From SHZI01 sp040080965 (GTDB lineage: Bacteria > Pseudomonadota > Gammaproteobacteria > Steroidobacterales > GCA-2729495), in contig JBEBHH010000009.1 of NCBI GenBank assembly GCA_040080965.1, positions 39,108 through 103,107 of the forward strand: a DNA stretch of 64,000 bases, in the 5' to 3' direction. Of this stretch, positions 9,258 through 17,516 are shown piece by piece (within the stretch, counting starts at the first letter, position 1; each line of letters begins with the position of its first letter). A program made the position numbers and the translations under genes. The notes beneath the pieces are model-generated. The model was not told the origin of the DNA. It searched no databases and saw nothing but the letters and a program-made list of their open reading frames with translations.

Positions 9258-10112
9258 ATGACGACGGATTCCCGTACGTTTAACTTCGTGCAGCAGCTGG
9301 CGGCCAATCTCAAGCCGGAGCTGGACCTGCCGGCGTTCCCCCAGGTGGTGCGCCAGCTGCAGATCGCGCTGGTCAGCGACTCGACCACCATCAAGGACAT
9401 CGTCGGCATCATCTCGTCGGAGCCCGTGCTCTCCGCGCGGTTCATGCAGATGGCGAACTCGGCGGCGATGAATCCCGGCGGCACGCCGGTGGCCAGCCTG
9501 AACAATGCGGTGAACCGGCTCGGCTTCAACCTCGTGCGCACGGTGTCCACGGCCTTCGCGCTGCGCCAGCTCAGCCGGGACAGCTCGCTCGGCGCCATCC
9601 GGCCGGACCTGGAGCAGGTGTGGAAAACCAGCAACGAAGTCGCGTCCATCTGCTATGCCGTCGCCAAGCAGGCCTTCGGCCGGCAGCCCGATGAAGCGAT
9701 GATGGCGGGGCTGCTCCACTCGATAGGGCGCCTCTACATCCTCATGCACGCCCACCACAACGATCCCACCCTGCGCCAGGACCCGGCCTTCGCCGGCATC
9801 CTCGAGACGTGGCAGCCGATCATCGGCAAGGCGATCCTGGAGGCCTGGGGCCTGCCCCAGCGCATCTGCGACGCGGTGGAGAACCAGGATTACCTGCTGG
9901 ACGGCGGCTCGGCGGAGCTGGAGCCCCTGACGCGGCTGCTGTCGGCGGCCAAGCTGCGCCACCGGCTGGACGCGGGGCCGGAGCTGCTCGCGCAGTACCC
10001 GGACGCCGAGCTCCTGCTGGGCAGCGTGAACCTGGGCAAGGGCTCCTTCATGGACCTCGTCGCCGTCAGCCAGGCAGACATCGCCAGCATGCAGCAGGCC
10101 CTCGCGGCCTAG
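9258..10112 (+). CDS. HDOD domain protein
   Basis: A 284-residue single-domain HDOD protein, a non-catalytic HD-like output or scaffold module found in signalling proteins. Characteristic parts: LPAFPQVVRQLQIAL, IIGIISSEPVLSARFMQMANS-like helices (IVGIISSEPVLSARFMQMAN), NRLGFNLVRTVSTAFALRQL, and AGLLHSIGRLYILMHA. I use the ATG at 9258 with GGGGCGG about 8 bp upstream; the open frame further upstream lies inside the subtilase gene in another frame. No receiver, GGDEF or EAL domain is attached. The gene ends 12 bp from the convergent vapC. Confidence 0.88.
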   Translation: MTTDSRTFNFVQQLAANLKPELDLPAFPQVVRQLQIALVSDSTTIKDIVGIISSEPVLSARFMQMANSAAMNPGGTPVASLNNAVNRLGFNLVRTVSTAFALRQLSRDSSLGAIRPDLEQVWKTSNEVASICYAVAKQAFGRQPDEAMMAGLLHSIGRLYILMHAHHNDPTLRQDPAFAGILETWQPIIGKAILEAWGLPQRICDAVENQDYLLDGGSAELEPLTRLLSAAKLRHRLDAGPELLAQYPDAELLLGSVNLGKGSFMDLVAVSQADIASMQQALAA

Positions 10113-10124
10113 CGCCGGATCCGG

Positions 10125-10598
10125 TCAGCCCTCGTAGAGGGCAGGGAGTTCGTGCACTCGGGTGGCCGCAAGGAAGGGATTCATGGCGCGAACCCGCCCG
10201 TAGTGGCGGCCGTGCTGAAAATCTTCCGACAGGATTTCCGGCAGCCCGTGGACTTCAGCGATCGCCCAGATCTGGGCATCGAACCAGGGCAGCCCGTAAG
10301 TGGCTGCGCCCCGCATGGCCGTCACCAGCACGTCCCGCGTCGGGTACAACACGTCGAACTGGGCAATCAGCTGCTCGGCTTCGACCAGGGCTTCGGCGAG
10401 AGGCAGCAGAGGCGGATTGCCCTTCCCACGCTGTGGGCGGCTGGCGGCTGCCACGAACTCGATGACGGACTGGTGCGCCAGAATCAGCGAACGGTCAGCG
10501 ATGCCCGCCTCCAGGAGTGCCGTTGCCCGCCGCTGCTTCTCAGGGTCCCGCGGGTCAACCCGATACACGAGGATGTTGGTATCAACGAGGCTTGGCAC
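10125..10598 (-). CDS. vapC: PIN-domain ribonuclease toxin (VapC family)
   Basis: A 157-residue PIN-domain protein. The acidic metal-binding residues are visible: D6 (LVDTNILVY), E47 (SVIEFVAA), D107 (WFDAQIWA) and D126 (SEDFQHG). VapC toxins cleave specific RNAs, often initiator tRNA or rRNA loops. The GTG at 10598 is chosen because it sits just before the conserved LVDTN strand; it overlaps the end of the upstream AbrB-type antitoxin by 17 bp, typical of a toxin-antitoxin pair. The longer open frame upstream runs inside the antitoxin gene and looks non-native. Confidence 0.88.
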   Translation of the reverse strand: MPSLVDTNILVYRVDPRDPEKQRRATALLEAGIADRSLILAHQSVIEFVAAASRPQRGKGNPPLLPLAEALVEAEQLIAQFDVLYPTRDVLVTAMRGAATYGLPWFDAQIWAIAEVHGLPEILSEDFQHGRHYGRVRAMNPFLAATRVHELPALYEG

Positions 10599-10872
10599 GG
10601 GTGTAGAGCTCCTCCCGCGTCCAGCCGCGCCCACCCTCGGCGCGTTCGACGGGTCGGGCCCTGTCACGGGCTTGTTGACGTTTGGTGGCCGCCCGGAAGA
10701 GCCGCAAGCGCTCGGCCGTGCTCAGCCCGCCGACTCTGGACTTGCCGGCCGGCACCATGCGAATGCCGTCCCCCGCCGCCAGAAACTCGACTTCGTCCCC
10801 CGGGGCCAGACCGACCTGTTCGGCCAGCCGCTTGGGGATGGTGATCTGGAGCTTGCTGGTGATCCGGGGCAT
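10582..10872 (-). CDS. vapB: AbrB/MazE-type antitoxin
   Basis: A 96-residue protein whose N-terminus MPRITSKLQITIPKRLAEQ, followed by VGLAPGDEVEFL, is a swapped-hairpin AbrB DNA-binding domain. The basic and charged C-terminal half (residues 45-96) would wrap the PIN toxin. It lies upstream of and overlaps the toxin gene. Such antitoxins bind their own operator with the toxin, and a strong inverted repeat lies just before the start codon (10884-10904), so autoregulation is likely. Confidence 0.88.
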   Translation of the reverse strand: MPRITSKLQITIPKRLAEQVGLAPGDEVEFLAAGDGIRMVPAGKSRVGGLSTAERLRLFRAATKRQQARDRARPVERAEGGRGWTREELYTRAKPR

Positions 10873-10883
10873 TTCCTTACTTT

Positions 10884-10904
10884 AGCAAGGAGAATTTCCT
10901 TGCT
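10884..10904. promoter_or_regulatory. inverted-repeat operator of the AbrB/PIN pair
   Basis: AGCAAGGA (10884-10891), spacer GAATT, then TCCTTGCT (10897-10904): two perfect 8-bp arms 12 bp upstream of the antitoxin start. A third partial copy (TTTCCTTA) overlaps the start codon at about 10872-10879. The position fits an antitoxin autorepression site; binding itself is inferred. Confidence 0.6.
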
Positions 10905-10917
10905 CAAGGCTCGTCCC

Positions 10918-12099
10918 CTAACGGCGGTATAGAACCAGCCCCGCCAGCGCGGCGCCACCGAAGGCCGCGCCGGTCAGAAACGTCGCTGGCGCGCCGAAGC
11001 GGTCCCACACCAGCCCCGCCAGGGCACTCGCCAGCAGCAGGAACACGCCCGTCGCCAGGTGGAAGAAGCCGAAGGCCGTGCCGGTGCGCTCCGGCGGCAC
11101 GGCGTCGGCCACCAGCGCCGCCAGCAGGCCCTGGGTCAGGCCCATGTGCAGCCCCCAGAGCGCGGCTCCGGCGAGTACCTGGACCATGCCGTCGGCGGCC
11201 GCCAGCACCAGGTCCGCGCCAATCAGTACCGCCAGGCCGGTCGCGAGCAGGATGCGCCGTGACCAGTACCGCGCCGCGAGGCCGGCCGGGTAGGCGGACG
11301 CCGCGTAGACGAGGCTCATCACCAGGATCACGGCCGGCACCCAGGCCATCGGCAGCCCCAACTGCTGGCCGCGCAGCACGAGGAACGCCTCGCTGAAGCG
11401 CGCCAGCGTGATGACCGAGCCCAGACCGAGCACTACCCAGTAACGGCGGCCCAGCGAGCCGAGTCCGGTCAGCGCAAGAGGGTGTGTCCCCGCGACCGGC
11501 GCCGCCGGCCGATTTTCCTCGACGCCGAAGTACAGCACGGCGAGCGCGAGGAAGGCAGGGACGACCGCCACCCAGAGCACCGCCCGCAGGTCGTTCTGCC
11601 ACAGGAGCAGCAGGCCGATCGCCAGCAGCGGGCCGAGGAACGCGCCGACGGAGTCCAGCGATTGCCGCAGGCCGTAGGCGGCATTGCGCTGGCCGGGCGG
11701 CACCAGGTCCGCGATGAGCGCATCCCGCGGGGCGCCCCGGATGCCCTTGCCCACCCGGTCGAGGAAGCGCGCCGTGAACACCCAGGTCACCGAATCCGCC
11801 AGGGGGAACAGCGGTTTGCTGAGGGCCGCCAGGCCGTAGCCCGCCACGACGAGGCCCTTGCGCCGCCGCCACCGGTCGCTGAGCGCGCCGGAGAAGACCT
11901 TGGTGATGGCCGCAGTGGCCTCGGCGATTCCTTCCAGCAGGCCGACAGTGAACACGCTGGCCCCGAGCACCGTGACCAGGAACATCGGGAGGACGCTGTG
12001 GACCAGCTCCGAAGACGCGTCCATGCACAGGGAGACGAGTCCCAGGACGACGACGCCGCGAGGCAGGCGGCGGGGTGACGGCGATTCAACGGGGCTCAC
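10918..12099 (-). CDS. major facilitator superfamily transporter
   Basis: A 393-residue inner-membrane MFS protein with about 12 hydrophobic segments. The loop after the second helix has the MFS motif A form GALSDRWRRRKGL, and a further cytoplasmic motif DRVGKGIRGAPRDALI is characteristic of a subfamily of putative drug or solute exporters. It starts with GTG at 12099. It is monocistronic, tail to tail with nothing recognisable on its left (the toxin-antitoxin operator is 14 bp away). The substrate cannot be read from the sequence. Confidence 0.85.
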   Translation of the reverse strand: MSPVESPSPRRLPRGVVVLGLVSLCMDASSELVHSVLPMFLVTVLGASVFTVGLLEGIAEATAAITKVFSGALSDRWRRRKGLVVAGYGLAALSKPLFPLADSVTWVFTARFLDRVGKGIRGAPRDALIADLVPPGQRNAAYGLRQSLDSVGAFLGPLLAIGLLLLWQNDLRAVLWVAVVPAFLALAVLYFGVEENRPAAPVAGTHPLALTGLGSLGRRYWVVLGLGSVITLARFSEAFLVLRGQQLGLPMAWVPAVILVMSLVYAASAYPAGLAARYWSRRILLATGLAVLIGADLVLAAADGMVQVLAGAALWGLHMGLTQGLLAALVADAVPPERTGTAFGFFHLATGVFLLLASALAGLVWDRFGAPATFLTGAAFGGAALAGLVLYRR

Positions 12100-12314
12100 G
12101 CCCCCAGCTTAGCGGGAGTCATCCCGGCGACACACGGCTGTCACACGCTCGCGCCAGAATTTGCCCCGCGTCAGAAGAGCAAGAATGCGGAGCGGTGTCG
12201 GGGCTGGCACGTGGTGCGGTTACCCCCCTCGCCCTGAGTCCCCCTCAGATCCGGCCGGACCCCGGCACCGACTCCGACCTGATGCCCGGGCTGCACCAGG
12301 CGGCCGCAACAGGG

Positions 12315-12899
12315 TCACGCGAGCTTGCGGCACTCCCGGTGCCGGAAGCAGCTCACCAGGTGATCGTTGATCAGGCCCGTCGCCTGCAGGTGGGCGTACA
12401 GGATGGTGCTGCCCACGAAGCGGAAACCGCGCTTCTTCATGTCCTTGCTCAGCGCGTCGGACACGTCGCTGGTAGCGGGCACCTCGCCCTTGCTCCGCCA
12501 CCGGTTCTGCACCGGCTTGCCGCCGACGAATCCCCAGATGTAGGCGTCGAAGCTGCCCTCCGCAGCGACCAGCTCGAGGAAGGCCCGGGCGTTCGTGACC
12601 GTCGCCTCCACCTTGAGCCGGTTGCGGATGATGCCGGGGTCCTGGAGTAGCTTCTCCATGCGGGCGGGCGTGAAGCGGGCGACCTTGGCGGGGTCGAAAT
12701 CCGCAAAGGCACGGCGGTAGCCCTCCCGCCGGTGGAGGACCGTGGACCAGGACAGGCCCGCCTGGGCGCCTTCCAGGATCAGGAACTCGAACTGGCGCCG
12801 GTCGTCGTGGACCGGCACGCCCCACTCCCGGTCGTGGTACTCGAGGTAGGCGGGGCTGACGCCTTCCGACCAGGGGCAACGGACAACGGGTTTGGCCAT
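12315..12899 (-). CDS. tag: DNA-3-methyladenine glycosylase I
   Basis: A 194-residue Tag glycosylase that removes 3-methyladenine from alkylated DNA by base excision. The N-terminus RCPWSEGVSPAYLEYHDREW contains the first zinc ligands (C8 and H22 region), and the C-terminus HLVSCFRHREC supplies the second His/Cys pair. The QAGLSWSTVLHRREGYRRAF stretch is the helix-hairpin-helix region. Length matches the family. The ATG is preceded by about 140 bp separating it from aroE, which is transcribed in the opposite direction. Confidence 0.95.
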   Translation of the reverse strand: MAKPVVRCPWSEGVSPAYLEYHDREWGVPVHDDRRQFEFLILEGAQAGLSWSTVLHRREGYRRAFADFDPAKVARFTPARMEKLLQDPGIIRNRLKVEATVTNARAFLELVAAEGSFDAYIWGFVGGKPVQNRWRSKGEVPATSDVSDALSKDMKKRGFRFVGSTILYAHLQATGLINDHLVSCFRHRECRKLA

Positions 12900-13040
12900 G
12901 GGGCGCCACCTTAGCGGAGCGCCGGTGACCCGCGCGAGCCGCCTTTCTGCCCGGAACGCCAGGAAATAGCCGCGCGCCCCTCGACATCCCGCCGCATTAT
13001 GGAAAAAGATAAGCCCTCATCAGGGGTTTCGGGGCAGCAC

Positions 13041-13895
13041 ATGACGGACCGGTACGGGGTCATCGGCCATCCGATCTCCCACAGCAAGTCGCCCGTGATC
13101 CACCGCCTGTTCGCGGACGCGACCGGGCAGGACCTCACCTACGACGCCATCGACATCCCGCCCGAGCATCTTGCCGCCCGGGTCCGGCAGCTGTTCGCCG
13201 ATGGCTACCGGGGCCTGAATGTCACGGTGCCCCACAAGACCGAGGTCTTGAAACTTACGTCGCGGCTCACGTCCCGCGCCGAGCTGGCCGGCGCGGTGAA
13301 CACGCTCATCGTGCACGCCGACGGCGCGGTCGAAGGCGACAACACCGACGGCACGGGCCTCGTGACCGACCTGCGCCAGAACCTGCGCACGCGGCTCGCC
13401 GGCACACGGGTCCTGATCCTGGGAGCGGGCGGCGCCACGCGGGGCATCGTGCCCGCGCTCTTCGACACCAATCCCCGGGACATCATGGTGGCCAATCGCA
13501 CCCTGGACCGGGCCAAGGAGCTCGCCCGGGATTTCCGGATGCTCGGCAAGATCCTCGCCTGCCAGTTCCAGGAACTGGGCGGCCAGCGCTTCGACCTGGT
13601 GATCAACGCCACCTCCGCCGGACTGAAAGGCGAGATGCCACCGTTCCCCGCGTCGATCCTCGGCCCGGAGACGCTCTGCTACGACCTGTCCTATGCCATG
13701 CAGGACACGCCCTTCGTGGCCTGGGCCAAGATGAACGGCGCGGGCCGCGTGGCCCAGGGCTGGGGCATGCTGGTGGAGCAGGCGGCGGAGTCGTTCTACG
13801 CCTGGCGCGGCGTGCGGCCCGACACCCGTCCCGTAATCGCCAAATTGCCCGGATCCCCCGGCGCCACCGACACCATGAAGAAGCGCCTGGCGTAG
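13041..13895 (+). CDS. aroE: shikimate dehydrogenase (NADP+)
   Basis: A 284-residue AroE that reduces 3-dehydroshikimate to shikimate in aromatic amino acid synthesis. Substrate site: GHPISHSKSPVIH, the catalytic lysine in NVTVPHKTE, and the aspartate in DNTDGTG. NADP site: LGAGGATRGI, then ANRTLDRAKELA. An in-frame ATG at 12999 would add 14 residues unlike the family, so 13041 is preferred. The stop TAG (13893-13895) lies inside the REP palindrome that follows. Confidence 0.95.
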   Translation: MTDRYGVIGHPISHSKSPVIHRLFADATGQDLTYDAIDIPPEHLAARVRQLFADGYRGLNVTVPHKTEVLKLTSRLTSRAELAGAVNTLIVHADGAVEGDNTDGTGLVTDLRQNLRTRLAGTRVLILGAGGATRGIVPALFDTNPRDIMVANRTLDRAKELARDFRMLGKILACQFQELGGQRFDLVINATSAGLKGEMPPFPASILGPETLCYDLSYAMQDTPFVAWAKMNGAGRVAQGWGMLVEQAAESFYAWRGVRPDTRPVIAKLPGSPGATDTMKKRLA

Positions 13896-13991
13896 GAGCG
13901 CCTTCAGGCGCGACCCCGCCCCCTCCCGGGAGAATCGAGTCCGCGAGTCTCTCCCGGGAGGGGGCGGGGTCGCGCCTGAAGGCGCTCCTAC
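13892..13991. repeat. REP/BIME-type palindrome between aroE and gor
   Basis: A 100-bp nearly perfect inverted repeat. It begins GTAGGAGCGCCTTCAGGCGC, ends with the reverse complement of that, and has a CTCCCGGGAG core on each side of a short centre. The aroE TAG is bases 2-4 of the repeat; the gor stop is 4 bp beyond the other end. It would fold into a long hairpin and probably terminates or stabilises both convergent transcripts. Relatives are at 25622, 31909, 51398, 57896 and, degenerate, 33418. Confidence 0.9.
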
Positions 13992-13994
13992 GCC

Positions 13995-15341
13995 TCACCG
14001 CATCGTGACGAGTTCTTCGGCGGCGGTGGGATGGATCGCCACCGTGTCGTCGAAGTCGCGCTTGGTGGCGCCCATGTGGATTGCCACCGCGAAGCCCTGG
14101 AGCATCTCGTCGGCGCCGGGGCCGATGATGTGGCAGCCCAGCACCTTGCCCTCGGCACCCGCCGTCACCAGCTTCATCCGGGTCTTCGGCTTGTGGTCGG
14201 TGATGCCGTTGTAGAGCGGCACGAACTCGGCGGTGTACACCTTTACCGCGTCGCCGAAGCGCTCCCGGGCCGCCGTCTCGCTGAGGCCGCAGGTGCCGAT
14301 CGGCGGGTGGCTGAAGATCACCGACGGGATGTTCGCGTAGTCCAGGTGCCGGCCCGCCATGCCACCGAACACGCGGTCGGCGGTCCGGCGGCCCGCTGCG
14401 ATGGCCACGGGTGTCAGGGCTTCCCGCCCGGTGACGTCACCCACCGCGTAGATGTGCGGCACGTTCGTGACCTGGAACTCGTCCGTGGTAACGAAGCCCT
14501 GGGCATCGGTGCGCACCCCGGCGGCAGCCAGGTCCAGGTCCGCGGTGCAGGGCTCGCGGCCGATCGCCCAGAACACGGCATCGAAGGGGCCGTGGCTGCG
14601 ACCATCGGCCGTTTCCAGCTCCAGGCCCGACCGGCCTCGCGCGAGTGCCGAGGGCGTGGCATGCCCGACGAAGCGGATGCCGTCGTCGGCCAGGGCGCGG
14701 AGCAGCCCCTGCTGCAGGTACTCGTCGAAGTGCCGGAGCACGCTGTCCTGGCGGGCCAGCAGCGTGACCTCGGAGCCGAGTGCGCGCAGCGCACCACCAA
14801 ACTCGACGGCGATGTAGCCCGAGCCCACGATGGCCACCCGCTGGGGCCGGGTCGTGAGGCCGAAGAAGTCGTCGGACACGAAGCCCAGCTCGTGGCCGGG
14901 AATCCGCGGCACGGACGGGCGCCCGCCGGTCGCCACGATGATGTGCCGGCCCGTCAGGGTCCGGCCGCCGGCCTCGACGGTGTGCGGGCCGGTGAACCGC
15001 CCCCGCGCGGCGATGTGCACGATGCCCTTCTTCGCCAGGTTTCTTTCGTAGATGCCGTTCAGCCGGTGCACGTAGGCCGTCCGCTTCGCCACGAAACCGG
15101 CCCAGTCGTGGCCCCGCACCGTGATGTCGAAACCGTAGTCCCGCGCGTCGTCCAGGGCGTGGGCCAGGCTGGCCGCGTTGAAGGTGATCTTCTTGGGCAC
15201 GCAGCCCACGTTCACGCAGGTGCCGCCGAGCGGCGCGGGCTCGACGACAGCCACCGTCGCGCCATATTCGGCCGCGCGCTGGGCGGCGGCAAGGCCGCCG
15301 CTGCCGCCGCCGATGGTGATGAGGTCGAATTGCTCGGTCAT
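13995..15341 (-). CDS. gor: glutathione-disulfide reductase
   Basis: A 448-residue class I flavoprotein disulfide reductase. FAD site GGGSGGLAAAQRAAEYG near the start; redox-active pair GGTCVNVGCVPKK (residues about 39-51); NADPH site IVGSGYIAVEFGGALRALG; second FAD motif YAVGDVTG; and the C-terminal active-site HPTAAEELVTMR, which contributes the catalytic His-Glu to the partner subunit. It is the classical glutathione reductase length. The ATG at 15341 (MTEQFDLITIGGG) fits the family; the much longer open frame upstream runs antisense into prlC. Confidence 0.95.
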   Translation of the reverse strand: MTEQFDLITIGGGSGGLAAAQRAAEYGATVAVVEPAPLGGTCVNVGCVPKKITFNAASLAHALDDARDYGFDITVRGHDWAGFVAKRTAYVHRLNGIYERNLAKKGIVHIAARGRFTGPHTVEAGGRTLTGRHIIVATGGRPSVPRIPGHELGFVSDDFFGLTTRPQRVAIVGSGYIAVEFGGALRALGSEVTLLARQDSVLRHFDEYLQQGLLRALADDGIRFVGHATPSALARGRSGLELETADGRSHGPFDAVFWAIGREPCTADLDLAAAGVRTDAQGFVTTDEFQVTNVPHIYAVGDVTGREALTPVAIAAGRRTADRVFGGMAGRHLDYANIPSVIFSHPPIGTCGLSETAARERFGDAVKVYTAEFVPLYNGITDHKPKTRMKLVTAGAEGKVLGCHIIGPGADEMLQGFAVAIHMGATKRDFDDTVAIHPTAAEELVTMR

Positions 15342-15440
15342 GCTGCGGTCCCTGCCGGCGGGGGGCGCCGTGGTGTGGGCCGGGAGTGTAGCAAGGCGGT
15401 TGTCCGGGCCACGGCCGGCGTTTTCCGCTAGCATTTCCCG

Positions 15441-17504
15441 ATGCAGAACAATCCGCTCCTCACCGCCTCCGGCCTGCCTGCCTTCGACCTCATCCGGCCT
15501 GAGCACGTGGAAGACGCCGTGCTCGCCACGCTCGACGCCAACCGCGCCGAGCTCGAACAGCTGCTGCTGATCGCCGACCAGGTCGACCTCGGCTTCGACG
15601 CGGCCGTGCTGCCGATCGAGCGGCTCAGCGACCGGCTGCACCGCGTCTGGTCCCCCGTCCGGCACCTGCAGTCGGTGGCCAATTCGCCGGAGCTGCGGGC
15701 TGCGTACAACGCCTGCCTCCCCGCCATTTCCCGCTACGAGACGGAGCTGGGCCACAACCAGCGCCTCTACGAGCTCTACAAGCGGCTCGGGGAACAGGCC
15801 GCGGCCGGGCCCGGTGAAGGCGCCCGGCGCCTGCTCGAGCTCGCGATCCGGGATTTCCGGCTGTCGGGCGTGCACCTGCTGCCGGACGACAAGGCCCGCT
15901 TCAAGACGATCATGGAAGAGCTGTCCACGGCCGAGGCCAGCTTCGAGCAGAACGTGCTGGACTCGGCCGCCGCCTGGTCCCTGCACATTCCCGACGCCTC
16001 ACGGGTTCGGGGCGTGCCGGCGTCCGTGCTCGAGCCTGCGGCGGAACGGGCCCGGGCCGCGGGCCAGGCAAACGGCCAGGCAAACGGCAAGCCCGGCTGG
16101 CTGTTCCAGCTGGACCAGCCCACCTACGTGGCCGTCGTCACCCACGCGGACGACCGGGACCTGCGGAAGTCGGTCTACCGGGCCTGGGTCACCCGCGCCT
16201 CGGACCAGGCCGAATACTCGCCCGGGCTGGACAACACCGCTCTGATCGAGCAGATCCTCGCGCTCCGGCACGAGGCGGCCAACATCGTCGGTTACCCGAA
16301 TTTCGCCGCCTATTCACTGGCCACCAAGATGGCGAAATCGGTGGACGAGGTGCGGGACTTCCTCGTGGAACTGGTCCGGCATTCCCGGGACGCCGCCCGG
16401 CGCGAGCTGGCGGAACTGGAAAGCTTTGCCGGCCAGGCCCTGGAACCCTGGGACATCGCCTACTACTCCGAGAAGCTGCGCCACCAGAAGTACTCGATCT
16501 CCGACGAGGCGCTGCGCCCCTACTTTCCCCTGCCGACGGTCCTGTCGGGCCTCTTCGCCGTGGTGGAGAAGCTCTACGGGATGCGCATCGTGCCGGTCAC
16601 CGGGGTGGACGCCTGGGAACCCCACGTGGAGTACTTCCGGCTGGTCGACGGGAGCGGCCGCGAGGTCGGCGGCTTCTTCACCGACTTCTACGCCCGCTCG
16701 ACGAAGCGCTCGGGCGCCTGGATGGACCAGTGCCTCAACCGGCTCCGCGACGGTTCCGGACTGCAGGTCCCGGTGGCGCACCTGGTCTGCAACTTCTCGC
16801 TGCCCACGTCCGACACGCCGTCACTCATCACCCACGACGAGATGGTCACCGTCTTCCACGAGATGGGCCACGTCCTGCACCACCTGCTCACCCGCATCGA
16901 CTATCCCAGCGTGGGCGGCATCAACGGCGTGCCCTGGGACGCGGTGGAGCTGCCGAGCCAGTTCATGGAGACCTTCGCCTGGGAGCCCGACGTGGTGGCG
17001 CTGTGCTCGGGCCATTACCAGACCCGCGAGCCACTGCCCGCGTCGATCCTGGCTTCGCTCCGTGAATCGAAGAACTTCCAGTCGGCCCTGCAGATGGTGC
17101 GGCAGCTGGAGTTCGCACTCTTCGACCTGCGCATCCACGCCGAGTACGACCCGGCGGACGGCTCCCGGCTGATGGACATCCTGGCCGAGGTGCGGGACGC
17201 GGTGGCCGTGATCAGGCACCCCGAGTGGAACCGGTTCGCCCATGCCTTCACCCACATCTTCGGTGGCGGCTACGCGGCCGGGTACTACAGTTACAAGTGG
17301 GCCGAGGTGCTGGCGGCGGACGCCTTCGCCGCGTTCGAGGAAGCCGGGCTGTTCGACGCGGGCCTGGCGCAGCGCTTCCGCGAGAACGTGCTGGAGATCG
17401 GCGGCTCCCGGGACATCGCCGAGGCCTTCGTGGCCTTTCGCGGGCGGCCGGCCCACGTGGATGCGCTGCTGAAGCAGTCGGGCATCACGCGCCACCAGGC
17501 CTAA
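15441..17504 (+). CDS. prlC: oligopeptidase A (M3 zinc metallopeptidase)
   Basis: A 687-residue M3-family peptidase, thimet/oligopeptidase A type, which degrades cleaved signal peptides and other short peptides in the cytoplasm. The zinc motif is H473-E-M-G-H477 (FHEMGHVLHHLLT), followed by VELPSQFMETFAWEP with the third-ligand region. The N-terminus NPLLTASGLPAFDLIRPEHV is characteristic of PrlC. No signal peptide. It is divergent from gor with a 99-bp shared upstream region and ends 12 bp from a convergent cytochrome peroxidase. Confidence 0.95.
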   Translation: MQNNPLLTASGLPAFDLIRPEHVEDAVLATLDANRAELEQLLLIADQVDLGFDAAVLPIERLSDRLHRVWSPVRHLQSVANSPELRAAYNACLPAISRYETELGHNQRLYELYKRLGEQAAAGPGEGARRLLELAIRDFRLSGVHLLPDDKARFKTIMEELSTAEASFEQNVLDSAAAWSLHIPDASRVRGVPASVLEPAAERARAAGQANGQANGKPGWLFQLDQPTYVAVVTHADDRDLRKSVYRAWVTRASDQAEYSPGLDNTALIEQILALRHEAANIVGYPNFAAYSLATKMAKSVDEVRDFLVELVRHSRDAARRELAELESFAGQALEPWDIAYYSEKLRHQKYSISDEALRPYFPLPTVLSGLFAVVEKLYGMRIVPVTGVDAWEPHVEYFRLVDGSGREVGGFFTDFYARSTKRSGAWMDQCLNRLRDGSGLQVPVAHLVCNFSLPTSDTPSLITHDEMVTVFHEMGHVLHHLLTRIDYPSVGGINGVPWDAVELPSQFMETFAWEPDVVALCSGHYQTREPLPASILASLRESKNFQSALQMVRQLEFALFDLRIHAEYDPADGSRLMDILAEVRDAVAVIRHPEWNRFAHAFTHIFGGGYAAGYYSYKWAEVLAADAFAAFEEAGLFDAGLAQRFRENVLEIGGSRDIAEAFVAFRGRPAHVDALLKQSGITRHQA

Positions 17505-17516
17505 TGCCGGGCCCGA

